The notes under the pieces were generated by a model. The model was not told the DNA's origin, did no database searches, and worked only from the letters and a program-made list of their open reading frames with translations. Both the position numbers and the translations under genes were made by a program. 53,952 nucleotides of DNA from Emcibacter nanhaiensis. GTDB lineage: Bacteria > Pseudomonadota > Alphaproteobacteria > Sphingomonadales > Emcibacteraceae. The stretch lies in assembly GCF_006385175.1 (NCBI RefSeq), contig NZ_VFIY01000019.1:1-53952 (forward strand), given 5' to 3'. Shown here one piece after another: positions 41,735 to 50,049 of this stretch (within the stretch, counting starts at the first letter, position 1; every line of letters starts with the position of its first letter).

Positions 41735-43157
41735 TTCTGCGACAGAAGGCTCGGCTTCAGGTCGTCCTGCCTTTCCCCACCGCTCCTTTTGGAGCGACGA
41801 CTATGGAACCTATTCGCCCGGCGCTCCCCTGAGCCAGTCGCTAACGGTGGATGTAGCCATTATTGGTGCCGGCTTCACAGGACTGAGTGCCGCCATAAAT
41901 CTCAAGGAGCTGGATGCCTCTACTTCTGTGGTTGTACTGGAACAGGAAGCGATTGGATTCGGTGCCAGCGGACGTAACTCAGGTTGGGTTTGGCCTAACC
42001 TAACCACATATAGAGACATCTATGCCAAGCAAGGATTGGATGTGCTGCGTGAAACCTATCAATATGCCCAGCAGGCGTATGGTTACGTGCGGGATTTGAC
42101 CAATAGTCATTCGCTTGATTCAGAATACCGGGAAACGGGACTTTTACGTCCTGCCGTGACCGGCGAATATGAACCGGATATGTATGAGTATATGGAGTTC
42201 TGCGAAAAACTGGGGCGTTCCCAGAAAGTCACAGAACTGTCGGAAAATGCGGTGCAGAAAGTCGTGCGCTCGCCTTTGTTTTCCAAGGGGCTGTGGGATG
42301 AAGAATTGGCCCTGATCCATCCGGTCAGGCACGCGCGTTCACTGGCGGACTTGGCACGCAGGCTAGGATCTGCAGTCTATGAGCAGTCGCCAGTGATAGA
42401 TATTCGAGAAGAAGAAAATGCTGTCTATCTGTCAACACCGTCGGGATCAGTGAAGGCGGATCGACTAATTGTTGCCACGAATGGCTATACGCACCTCTTG
42501 CCGGGGGTGCCAGGCAAGGCGTTGAAATGTAGCCAGCGTCCGGTCATCGCCTACAATACTATTTCCCGTCCGTTGACGAACGACGAATGGGATAGTGTCG
42601 GCTGGACAAAGAGGAATGCCGTGTACTCCTTTGGGCCTGCATCGCACTTTGGCAACCCGACGTCAGACGGTCGCATCCACTGGTGCAGTGACCGCTTTCT
42701 CGGAATACCGGATGGTGATGACATTAGCCGGGAGTACCACCCTAACTACAATCCGACGCTAAAAAAGCAGACGCCCCATTTCTTCCCTGGACTAAAGGAC
42801 CTTACGCTAACCCACCATTGGGGCGGTCCGGCATCTGTGACCTACGACCATATTTTCCATCTTGGAGCGCTTGGAAACAGCAAACGGATTTTCACGTCTG
42901 TCGGCTGTAATGGTAATGGAGTGTCGCTAACCCATCTGAACGGCAAGATCCTCGCCGAACTGGTAGCGGGTAGAAAGTCAGGTCTCTGCGATCTATGGTT
43001 TGTTAACCACAAAGTAAAGACCTTTCCGCCGACAATGATTACCGTACCAGCCATGAAATTCATTATCGGCCGCGAGTTAAAGACGGCCAGGAAACGCGCA
43101 GTAAAGGCCGGGCTTGGCTTCCTGACCGAAGAGATTAGCGGAGGAGAGGGCGCATGA
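41727..43157 (+). CDS. FAD-dependent amine/amino-acid oxidoreductase (DAO family)
   Basis: A 476-residue flavoprotein of the D-amino-acid oxidase superfamily. The dinucleotide fold reads VDVAIIGAGFTGLSAAINLK, followed by VVVLEQEAIGFGASGRNSGW. The N-terminal lead-in (RSFWSDDYGTYSPGAPLSQS) and substrate-domain layout resemble gamma-glutamylputrescine oxidase PuuB. Members oxidise secondary or primary amines to imines with O2 or a quinone. It is the best hint that the locus acts on a C-N bond. TTG start with an ACAGGAG RBS, overlapping the MFS stop. Its own stop overlaps the next gene (ATGA). Confidence 0.88.
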   Translation: MTNSATEGSASGRPAFPHRSFWSDDYGTYSPGAPLSQSLTVDVAIIGAGFTGLSAAINLKELDASTSVVVLEQEAIGFGASGRNSGWVWPNLTTYRDIYAKQGLDVLRETYQYAQQAYGYVRDLTNSHSLDSEYRETGLLRPAVTGEYEPDMYEYMEFCEKLGRSQKVTELSENAVQKVVRSPLFSKGLWDEELALIHPVRHARSLADLARRLGSAVYEQSPVIDIREEENAVYLSTPSGSVKADRLIVATNGYTHLLPGVPGKALKCSQRPVIAYNTISRPLTNDEWDSVGWTKRNAVYSFGPASHFGNPTSDGRIHWCSDRFLGIPDGDDISREYHPNYNPTLKKQTPHFFPGLKDLTLTHHWGGPASVTYDHIFHLGALGNSKRIFTSVGCNGNGVSLTHLNGKILAELVAGRKSGLCDLWFVNHKVKTFPPTMITVPAMKFIIGRELKTARKRAVKAGLGFLTEEISGGEGA

Positions 43158-43927
43158 TCCGCATTGCTGACAAATGGTTCGAAAGACGTGTGATCGGTGA
43201 CGGTGTCACGTACCTGACCGAACCTCATGTCGTTCCTTTCATTAGATGTAACATCTGGCATGTCCGCGGGGGAGACCGGGACATGCTGGTTGATACCGGG
43301 CTCGGCATTGTCAGCCTGCGCGAGGCGGAAAAGGATCTATTTGAGCACCCGGTGACGGCGGTGGCCACGCATGCTCATTTCGATCATATGGGCGGCATGC
43401 ATGAATTCGAGGATCGGGTAATTCATGAATGTGAATATGAGGCAATGGCGACTGCGGAAGACAGTATAGCGTTGGGAACACATCAAATTGATGCCGCCAA
43501 TCTTGCCCATATTCGCGAAGCCGGGTACGAGCTGGAGGATGGCAGTTTTCTCAAAGCATTGCCCCACGAAGGCTTCCGGGCAGAATGTCAGAAAAGTATC
43601 GGCACCTGTGCCGGTCGTTGTGTCAAGGAAGGTGATGTCATCGACCTTGGTAATCGAGTTTTTGAGGTGCTGCATTTGCCGGGCCATTCACCGGGCAGCA
43701 TTGGCCTCTATGAGAGAGCAACAGAAATCCTTTTTTCTGGAGATGCCATCTACGACGGCCCCTTGCTGGCCGAGTTACCTGGTTCGGATATGAGTGTCTA
43801 TGTTGATACCATGAAGCGACTGCGGGAGCTGCCGGTCAGGATTGTGCATGCAGGTCATGAAGAAAGCTTCGGGCGGGAACGCCTTTTGGAAATCGTTGAT
43901 CGCTATCTCGGAAAATGGGACCGATAA
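43154..43927 (+). CDS. Metallo-beta-lactamase-fold hydrolase
   Basis: A 257-residue MBL-fold protein with the metal motif THAHFDHMGGMHEF (HxHxDH), MLVDTGLGIVSL, then LPGHSPGSIGLYE, LFSGDAIYDGP (metal-bridging Asp) and VHAGHEESFGRERL (C-terminal His). All dinuclear metal ligands appear present, so it should be an active hydrolase of an ester, thioester, lactone or amide. It is coupled to the DAO gene by a 4-bp overlap, suggesting it acts on the oxidised product. A 101-bp gap separates it from the Rieske-like gene. Confidence 0.88.
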   Translation: MIRIADKWFERRVIGDGVTYLTEPHVVPFIRCNIWHVRGGDRDMLVDTGLGIVSLREAEKDLFEHPVTAVATHAHFDHMGGMHEFEDRVIHECEYEAMATAEDSIALGTHQIDAANLAHIREAGYELEDGSFLKALPHEGFRAECQKSIGTCAGRCVKEGDVIDLGNRVFEVLHLPGHSPGSIGLYERATEILFSGDAIYDGPLLAELPGSDMSVYVDTMKRLRELPVRIVHAGHEESFGRERLLEIVDRYLGKWDR

Positions 43928-44028
43928 ACAGTAGTTTTTCTTATGTGTACATGGAAATGCCAATATTCTGCTTTTTTAAAATAAGGGATAAAGTCGGATA
44001 AATGGTATGAACATAATGATCGGAGTGG

Positions 44029-45240
44029 ATGAAAGTGACGAATAAATCTATATCAGATTTTCTGTCAGATGTTGAGATGGAATCGGTGAGGAGGCCTATT
44101 GCTGAAGCGAGGACCTTGCCAAATATTGCCTATACATCTGCTGACTTTCTCGCGCTGGAAATTGAGCGCATCTATATGCGCCATTGGACGGCACTATGCT
44201 TTGTTTTTGATGTTCCGTCGCCAGGCGACGCCTTCCCGGTCGACTATTGCGGTATGCCGCTGGTTGCGGTCCGGGGGCAGGACCGGATTATTCGTGTTTT
44301 CCATAATGTCTGCCCATATGATGGATGCCCGCTTGTGCTCAGTCCGAAATCAGGTCTTGAGCGGCTTATTTCCCCCTATCACGGCTGGGAATATGATCTG
44401 ACTGGAAAGCTGGTGGCGATACCCTACTGGGATGGGACGCAGGAAGGCAACCTGGACGCTTTGAAAGGTAGGGATGTCGACCTGGTCCCTGTCCATGTTG
44501 GTACCTTTCTGGAAACCGTCTTTGTCAATCTGGACGATGATCCGGAGGACTTTGGAACCTTCACCGCGCCCATTGAGAGGCAGTTTTCAGAGTATGACCT
44601 GAGTATTGTTGCGCCTGGGCTGGACGGGGAGGGAATTCCTATCGTCACGACCCATGAGCGGCGATGCAATTGGAAAACCTTTTATGAAAATTCCGCGCTC
44701 AATGTGTTGCATGAGAATTTTGTTCATGATTTCTATATGGTTTCGCCGGAAGTGCCGCGCATCAAGCAAGACGGAGTGCCGTCCTTTGAGAATATTGTCG
44801 ACGAAGGGCTGCTGGCGCTGGGCTTTGACGCTGAAGATTTTGCGGCGACCTATCCGCATATGGATATCGCTCATCTTGGGAAAGGTGATGTGCCGCCGCA
44901 CCGGGAGTGTTTTGGCACGCATTACCCAAATTTCTATATCTCTTTTGCGCCAAACTTTATCGAGATAACGGCGGTGTTGCCACATGGTCCAGAGAATATT
45001 CGCGAACGACAGGCGATCCTGTTTCACAAGGATGTAGCTGCTGATCCGGCGCTGTTGAAAATGCGGCAGTTTCTGGTGTCAGCTTTTGATGGCGCTTCTG
45101 TTGAAGACGGCGCTATCTGTGAGGCGGTGCAGCGTGCGCGCCGTTCGCCGGTGTTCACGCAAAAATTTTATTCGCCATTCTGGGACGAACTCCACTACCG
45201 CTTTAATAAAATGATCCTGAAAGATCTGGAGCGGAAATAA
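44029..45240 (+). CDS. Rieske-type ring-hydroxylating oxygenase alpha-subunit homologue with substituted cluster ligands
   Basis: A 403-residue homologue of Rieske oxygenase large subunits. The Rieske motif should be CxH-X15-17-CxxH. Here it reads NVCPYDGCPLVLSP then LISPYHGWEY: C95 and H118 are kept, but His is Y97 and the second Cys is S115. An extra C100 is nearby. The catalytic part keeps the two iron histidines, H228 and H233, in NWKTFYENSALNVLHENFVH, but the usual bridging Asp three residues before H228 is N225. The fold is plainly conserved, the gene is full length and it sits in an intact operon, so this looks like repurposing rather than decay. The GTG at 44035 has better RBS spacing than the ATG at 44029. 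Confidence 0.88.
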   Translation: MKVTNKSISDFLSDVEMESVRRPIAEARTLPNIAYTSADFLALEIERIYMRHWTALCFVFDVPSPGDAFPVDYCGMPLVAVRGQDRIIRVFHNVCPYDGCPLVLSPKSGLERLISPYHGWEYDLTGKLVAIPYWDGTQEGNLDALKGRDVDLVPVHVGTFLETVFVNLDDDPEDFGTFTAPIERQFSEYDLSIVAPGLDGEGIPIVTTHERRCNWKTFYENSALNVLHENFVHDFYMVSPEVPRIKQDGVPSFENIVDEGLLALGFDAEDFAATYPHMDIAHLGKGDVPPHRECFGTHYPNFYISFAPNFIEITAVLPHGPENIRERQAILFHKDVAADPALLKMRQFLVSAFDGASVEDGAICEAVQRARRSPVFTQKFYSPFWDELHYRFNKMILKDLERK

Positions 45241-45276
45241 CCGCCCGTTGATTTCACCAAATCGGAGAGTAAGAAG

Positions 45277-46158
45277 ATGAGCCTTCAGCGTTTTACTATT
45301 GAGACACCCATTGAAGATATGGTGGCAGCCGTCAGGGAAGATGGCGGTATTATTATCGAAAACGTCCTGTCGACCGAGGATATTGAGACACTGAATCACA
45401 GTTTTGATGACGCCATAGAGCAGGAAAAAAAGCGGAAAACAGGCAGTGGCGGCATGGATGATCTGGACGGCCTGATGCCAGAAACCATGTATTTCGCCAC
45501 AAATTTACCCGCCCGCTATCCGGGGGTAACCAAATATATCAACAATGACGTGGTGGTCGACGTCGTTGCAAAGGTTTTGGGCACAGCGCGGAAAGACGTT
45601 ACACTGAATACCTTTCAGGTCATTGAATCGCATCCCGGCACACCTCAACAAGCACTACACCGGGATGATGTCACCTGGCCGGTGCCGGAACCCCGTCCGG
45701 AACTTTGCCTGGTTACGTTATGGGCGCTACAGAATTTTGTTCCCGAGGCGGGAGGGACAGTCATAGTCCCCGGCAGTCACAAATGGCCCGATGCGAAAGT
45801 GCCGCCGAAATATAACGAGGACGGGACGCCTGACTACTCTGATATCAGCGACAAGGATTTTGAAAGTTTTCAGCTTGAGATGGAGCCGGGCTCTGTGTTG
45901 ATTTTTCTTGGCAGCCTTTTGCATGGTGGCGGCGCGAATACTACAGAAGACCTGGTGCGCCGATATTTCCATATTGGCTACTGCCATTCATGGCTGCGGC
46001 AGGTGGAAAATTACTATGTGTCAATGGATCCGGATACGTTGATGGGCTTTAGTGCCGATGTACAGAACCTACTGGGTTACGGCTATTACACCTTCGAGTT
46101 AGGCCATGTGTACAACATGACGCCATCCGAATATTTGAAACAACGCCGCAGTGACTGA
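45277..46158 (+). CDS. Phytanoyl-CoA dioxygenase (PhyH)-family Fe(II)/2-oxoglutarate oxygenase
   Basis: A 293-residue non-haem iron oxygenase. The metal triad is visible: H128 and D130 in QALHRDDVTWP, and H216 in FLGSLLHGGGANTT. The 2-oxoglutarate arginine lies in TEDLVRRYFHIGY. PhyH-family enzymes hydroxylate diverse small molecules at C-H bonds using 2-oxoglutarate and O2. RBS GGAGAG precedes the ATG, 36 bp after the Rieske-like gene. Being intact, it may perform the key oxidation while the Rieske homologue has lost electron transfer. It is a candidate for hydroxylation next to a nitrogen that triggers C-N cleavage. Confidence 0.87.
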   Translation: MSLQRFTIETPIEDMVAAVREDGGIIIENVLSTEDIETLNHSFDDAIEQEKKRKTGSGGMDDLDGLMPETMYFATNLPARYPGVTKYINNDVVVDVVAKVLGTARKDVTLNTFQVIESHPGTPQQALHRDDVTWPVPEPRPELCLVTLWALQNFVPEAGGTVIVPGSHKWPDAKVPPKYNEDGTPDYSDISDKDFESFQLEMEPGSVLIFLGSLLHGGGANTTEDLVRRYFHIGYCHSWLRQVENYYVSMDPDTLMGFSADVQNLLGYGYYTFELGHVYNMTPSEYLKQRRSD

Positions 46159-46181
46159 CGTCAAAGCCGGGAGAAACCGAG

Positions 46182-47354
46182 ATGATATGTGATACTTTCG
46201 ACGAGCCAGAGATGATCCGCATGATGCGGGATTCCATTCGCCGTTTTGCGTCGGCTACACTGAGTGCAGAAAGCATGCGCGTTATGGACAAGGCCAATAT
46301 ATATGATCCTGCTGTTTTTGCAAAACTGGGGGAGATGGGCGTTTGTGGTCTGACAGTGGAAGAGAAATATGGCGGGCTGGGTTGCGATATTCCTGCTGCA
46401 ATTGCCGTTATTGAAGAGCTTTCGCGCTTTGCCGGTCCAATGGCCGGTCCCTATATACACTGCGCTTTCTACGGCGGCATCAATATCTCTGAAAAAGGGA
46501 CACCAGAGCAGAAAAAAATGCTTTTGCCTAAGCTTGCGGCGGGCGAGGTGATGTTTGCCTATGGCCTTTCGGAGCCAGATATCGGCGCCGATCTTGCCAA
46601 TGTGAAGACCACAGCAGACCTTTCAAAGGATGGTGATGTGGTGATTATCAATGGTAGTAAGCGCTGGTGTACCATGGCGCAGCAAGCGGACTATATCTAC
46701 TGTCTTGTTCGCTCGGACAGAGACGCTCCAAAATACCAGAATCTATCCTTCGTTTTGATCCCCAAGGGAACTCCGGGTGTTACTATTGAGGAAATCCCCC
46801 ATGCCGGGCTCTATTACGCTCCCACATATGACGTGACTTTTGAAGAGGTACGTGTGCCGGCAACAAATATTGTCGGCGGTATGGATGCATGGAACAGAGG
46901 CTGGCCGCTGCTGGCGGGCCCCGCCTTGGACGTGGAAAAACTCGAGGTTGCAGCGCTCGCCTATGGCACAGCATTGGCCTGTGTTGATATTGCTTGGCAA
47001 TATGCAAAGGAAAGGAAGCAATTTGGCAAGCCGATCGCGCAGCACCAGGCGGTGGGGCATGCGCTTGCAGAAGCGCAGACAAACCTTCTTGCCTGTCGCC
47101 AGGTCCTTTATTATGCCGCTGACCTGGCACAGCAAGGAAAACCCTGTTCTGCAGAAACTTCCATGGCCAAGCTGTTCGTAACAGAACAGTGTGAGAAAAT
47201 CGGCATGGAGTGCCAGAAAGTCCTCGGCGCCTACGGGTTTGCAGACGAATATGATCTAGAGCGCTATATTCCGATGCTGCATCTGATGACGGTGATTGGC
47301 GGCAGTTCAGCAATTCAGCGCAACAATATCAGCAAACGACTTGGCCTTGTCTGA
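46182..47354 (+). CDS. Acyl-CoA dehydrogenase-family flavoprotein
   Basis: A 390-residue acyl-CoA dehydrogenase fold: FAKLGEMGVCGLTVEEKYGG, AYGLSEPDIGADLANVKTTA (flavin loop), WCTMAQQADYIY, RKQFGKPIAQHQAVGHALAE and a C-terminal VIGGSSAIQRNNISKRLGLV. At the position of the medium-chain enzyme's catalytic base (the Glu of YEGTSxIQR) there is Gly (IGGSSAIQR). The base may lie elsewhere, as in some subfamilies, or the reaction may differ. It sits 23 bp after the PhyH gene and is the last enzyme of the run, presumably forming a double bond in a CoA-linked or related acid. Confidence 0.87.
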   Translation: MICDTFDEPEMIRMMRDSIRRFASATLSAESMRVMDKANIYDPAVFAKLGEMGVCGLTVEEKYGGLGCDIPAAIAVIEELSRFAGPMAGPYIHCAFYGGINISEKGTPEQKKMLLPKLAAGEVMFAYGLSEPDIGADLANVKTTADLSKDGDVVIINGSKRWCTMAQQADYIYCLVRSDRDAPKYQNLSFVLIPKGTPGVTIEEIPHAGLYYAPTYDVTFEEVRVPATNIVGGMDAWNRGWPLLAGPALDVEKLEVAALAYGTALACVDIAWQYAKERKQFGKPIAQHQAVGHALAEAQTNLLACRQVLYYAADLAQQGKPCSAETSMAKLFVTEQCEKIGMECQKVLGAYGFADEYDLERYIPMLHLMTVIGGSSAIQRNNISKRLGLV

Positions 47355-47434
47355 GCGGGGCGCCAGAATTTCGCTTGACCTGGCTGGGGGGGTGCGTAAC
47401 AATTTGTGACTAAAAACAGGAAGTTGAAAGCCCT

Positions 47435-48331
47435 TTGCGGATACAGGATATTGACCTGAAACTTTTGCGGATTTTCCAGTCGGTCGCACGCCACCGGGGC
47501 TTCTCCGCTGCGCAGGAAGAACTGGGGGCAACGCAGTCCGCCATCAGCATGAATATGGTGAAATTGGAGGAACGGCTGGGCATGCGGCTTTGTGAGCGCG
47601 GCGTCAAAGGTTTTCGGTTAACCAACTACGGCAAGGAAGTGTTGGCTCTAACTGAAAAGCTATTCGCTTCTATGGATGATTTTCGTATTGAAACATCGCG
47701 GCTCAAGGGGCAGATTGCAGGATCCCTGAGGATCGGTATTGTTGACAATATTTCCTTTGACAAGAATTTCAAATTGCCACAGGCAATCCGAAAGTTGAAT
47801 GAGCTCTACCCTGACTTGACCGTAGATATTATGGTTGGGGCATCCCATGAACTTGAAGAACGCATTATGGATGGTCGAATTCGGGCTGCAATCGGTACCG
47901 ACGAGAAAAAAATTCCGCAGTTCGTATACCGTAATATTTTTGTCGAATATTTTGAGCTTTATTGTTCCCAGCACCACCCTCTATTTGATATTGACGACGC
48001 GGATATCACGGACCAGATGTTGTTAAGTGCAGAGTACGCAAGTTTTTCTACCTATCCACCACTCGACCTGTCGATTGGACTCAGCCCCGCAATATCCTCT
48101 CCCTATATCGAAGCGCTTGCCAATCTGGCGCTATCTGGAAAGTATATCGCCTATCTTCCCTCTTCCTATGCGGAGAACTGGGGACGGAATCGTAAATTAC
48201 GGTCTATCCGGCCATCTGACCTTCGTATCGGCGCAGATATTCGCCTCACCTACCGTCGTAGTGCTAAATTAGCACCGGAACTGGAGGCTTTTATCAAGAT
48301 TCTAATCAACCAGTCGGAGTTATCAGACTAA
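47435..48331 (+). CDS. LysR-family transcriptional regulator
   Basis: A 298-residue LysR protein. The N-terminal winged HTH reads DLKLLRIFQSVARHRGFSAA, GATQSAISMNMVKLEERLGM and GFRLTNYGKEVL. The C-terminal periplasmic-binding-like effector domain (about 90-295) includes GQIAGSLRIGIVDNISFDKN and ELEERIMDGRIRAAIG. TTG is the likely start (RIQDIDLKLLR follows, with GGAAG upstream). It is in line with, and 80 bp after, the catabolic genes and probably activates them in response to substrate or an intermediate. The divergent region at 36.1-36.6 kb is a plausible target. Confidence 0.88.
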   Translation: MRIQDIDLKLLRIFQSVARHRGFSAAQEELGATQSAISMNMVKLEERLGMRLCERGVKGFRLTNYGKEVLALTEKLFASMDDFRIETSRLKGQIAGSLRIGIVDNISFDKNFKLPQAIRKLNELYPDLTVDIMVGASHELEERIMDGRIRAAIGTDEKKIPQFVYRNIFVEYFELYCSQHHPLFDIDDADITDQMLLSAEYASFSTYPPLDLSIGLSPAISSPYIEALANLALSGKYIAYLPSSYAENWGRNRKLRSIRPSDLRIGADIRLTYRRSAKLAPELEAFIKILINQSELSD

Positions 48332-48795
48332 ATTTTCGGAAAGTTTGATCTGGACTGACGGCTATTGGGGAAGTTAGACAATGTGGCTTCTCGCTATTTA
48401 GAAGATGCGGATCCCACAATGAGGCAACTGAAACAGACTATGGCTGGCTTGACTATGTCGCGGGGGCAGAATTAGGGGTACAACTTCCGTACAAATCCAA
48501 CCCGGGCAGCCAACTTAAACGCCACGTCATTCAGTGGAGCGTCCAGTTATAGAGATTGGGGGTTTCCATTGATAGTGTACCAGGGAACTAGACTCTCCTT
48601 GCGTTTGCGATCTGATGTGAATGCTGGGCTCGTGATACACAGAAAATGCGCACGTTTGCAGATCTTCTTTTTTCTTCCATAATGACTACTCCCCGGGATA
48701 GGCTATCTGGCGGATTTACTTGTAGAGTGCACCGCAATAATCTTCAAGACTATCTAGCCGATAGAGGAATAGTAAAATAGTTATTGTATTAAAAA
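48332..48795. other. Gene-free region containing an att-like site
   Basis: About 460 bp between the LysR and AraC genes with no convincing coding frame. Its notable content is the 48460-48519 element. An AT-rich stretch precedes the AraC start. Confidence 0.5.
48460..48519 (+). other. att-like site (right-hand partner of 8381-8420)
   Basis: 48480-48519 matches 8381-8420 at 34 of 40 positions in the same orientation, including the identical 19-mer ACAACTTCCGTACAAATCC. Just before it, 48460-48473 (GCGGGGGCAGAATT) is an inverted copy (13/14) of the tRNA-end core. It is followed by a hairpin-capable CGCCAC..GTGGAGCG. This may be the far attachment site of an island with the recombinase at its left end. 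Confidence 0.6.
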
Positions 48796-49776
48796 ATGGC
48801 CTTTGACATAGAACAATCATCCCCCGGTCTGGAATTTGATCATCTTGTATCTAAAACAAAGAAATATTTTCCCTGGATTACACTAAAACCGTTGGGGGGG
48901 ACAAAGAATTCCACCTACAAAGAAAAAATCTTTGAGGGTAACGAGGATATTACGGTGTTTTGTACACAGCATCAATCGGGACTTAAACTCAAATATAACG
49001 ACGAAAACCATGCATTGAGGCTTATGGTTCCCATATCCGGGGGAGGGTTTCGCGCGCGGGTTGACTGTGAGGATGTTATCTGTGCAAACAATGTTGCCCT
49101 GGTGGCTTCAAACCATATCCTTGACGAAATTGAAATCGTCCCAGATCCGGAAATTGTTGTTGGTAGTGTTGTATTTAATCCATCGATTGTTGATCAAGTG
49201 CTTTGTTCTTTGAACGAGGGGGGGGCTCTTGAGGCCTCAGATTATCAGCCTACGATCGATCTTTCCTCCGAGCATGGGCGCGTTATCAGGGAGAGCATAC
49301 GAATCCTTGTACTGGGTATGGACGACGGTCTTCCTACAAAAAGTTCTAAAGCCTATGCTCTTTATCAGGAAGCCACCCTCCATCTGCTGTTGGAACATTT
49401 TTTACGTACTCGTTGCAAAAATTCACGCTACGAGACTCAAGCGCAACGTGCCGTGAGGCAGGCCGTTGATTATATGCATGCGTACATGGGTTTGCCGTTG
49501 ACAATCGGTGAAATTGCGAATGAGGTCGGGGTATGCGTTCGCAGCCTGGAATATGGATTTCGCCATTATATGGAGACGACACCAAAAGCGTATCTCCAGT
49601 CTATACGATTGGCTGCCGCACATAAAGATCTCTCTAATCCTAGTAATAATCTTCTGGTCAAGTCGGTAGCCCTGAAATGGGGGTTTACGCAGATGGGGCG
49701 TTTTTCTGCCCAATATTTTTCCGCTTACGGAGAGCGTCCTTCTGAAACGCGTAATCAGGCGCTAAAACGACGTTAG
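48796..49776 (+). CDS. AraC-family transcriptional regulator
   Basis: A 326-residue regulator. The N-terminal roughly 200 residues form a ligand or dimer domain of the AraC-binding type (LRLMVPISGGGFRARVDCED, EIVVGSVVFNPSIVDQVL). The C-terminal HTH_18 (about 225-322) reads GLPLTIGEIANEVGVCVRSL, EYGFRHYMETTPKAYLQSIR and RFSAQYFSAYGERPSETRN. Downstream on the same strand after a gap of about 730 bp is the chemoreceptor gene. It may control either the catabolic locus or the signalling genes. An RBS is not obvious at the ATG. Confidence 0.88.
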   Translation: MAFDIEQSSPGLEFDHLVSKTKKYFPWITLKPLGGTKNSTYKEKIFEGNEDITVFCTQHQSGLKLKYNDENHALRLMVPISGGGFRARVDCEDVICANNVALVASNHILDEIEIVPDPEIVVGSVVFNPSIVDQVLCSLNEGGALEASDYQPTIDLSSEHGRVIRESIRILVLGMDDGLPTKSSKAYALYQEATLHLLLEHFLRTRCKNSRYETQAQRAVRQAVDYMHAYMGLPLTIGEIANEVGVCVRSLEYGFRHYMETTPKAYLQSIRLAAAHKDLSNPSNNLLVKSVALKWGFTQMGRFSAQYFSAYGERPSETRNQALKRR

Positions 49777-49848
49777 GCGAAAAGAGGAAGCTTGTTTTTA
49801 CAGGTGTTTTTGGTGTCCCGTCTCTTCTTGACGAACAAAATAAAAAAA

Positions 49849-49874
49849 AGCCACTCAAGAAATCTTGAGTGGCT
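49849..49874 (-). terminator. Perfect 12-bp hairpin terminator
   Basis: AGCCACTCAAGA-AA-TCTTGAGTGGCT is a perfect 12-bp stem. Read on the minus strand it ends in a run of T (eight A precede it on the plus strand), making a strong minus-strand terminator. On the plus strand, 72 bp after the AraC stop, the following TAAAGTTT is weaker, so it may serve both directions. Confidence 0.85.
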
Positions 49875-49938
49875 AAAGTTTCAGGGTATTAGGGAGAAAA
49901 ACTATTGGTTGGCCTGGATCTCCTGAATGAATAGTTCT

Positions 49939-50049
49939 TTACAATTCATTTTCTTCCGGTCGCTTTCTTGCTTTTTTCAGGATGAATTTTTTGCAGATCA
50001 TTTGTGTTTCTAATATTCCTAAGAAAACAGTCAGAAATAAACAAAACAT
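49939..50049 (-). CDS. Candidate small membrane protein (36 residues)
   Basis: A 36-residue frame upstream of the minus-strand terminator: a hydrophobic start (MFCLFLTVFLGILETQMI) then a basic tail (CKKFILKKARKRPEENEL). A second 15-residue frame (MNCKELFIQEIQANQ, 49902-49949) overlaps its end and has a GGAAG RBS. They are suggested only by the otherwise unexplained strong terminator. Chance frames or a small RNA are equally possible. Confidence 0.25.
   Translation of the reverse strand: MFCLFLTVFLGILETQMICKKFILKKARKRPEENEL

Noticed and set aside
48332-48480. Remnant transposase or gene fragment between LysR and AraC
   Set aside because: No frame of useful length or motif. Only the att-like element is supportable.
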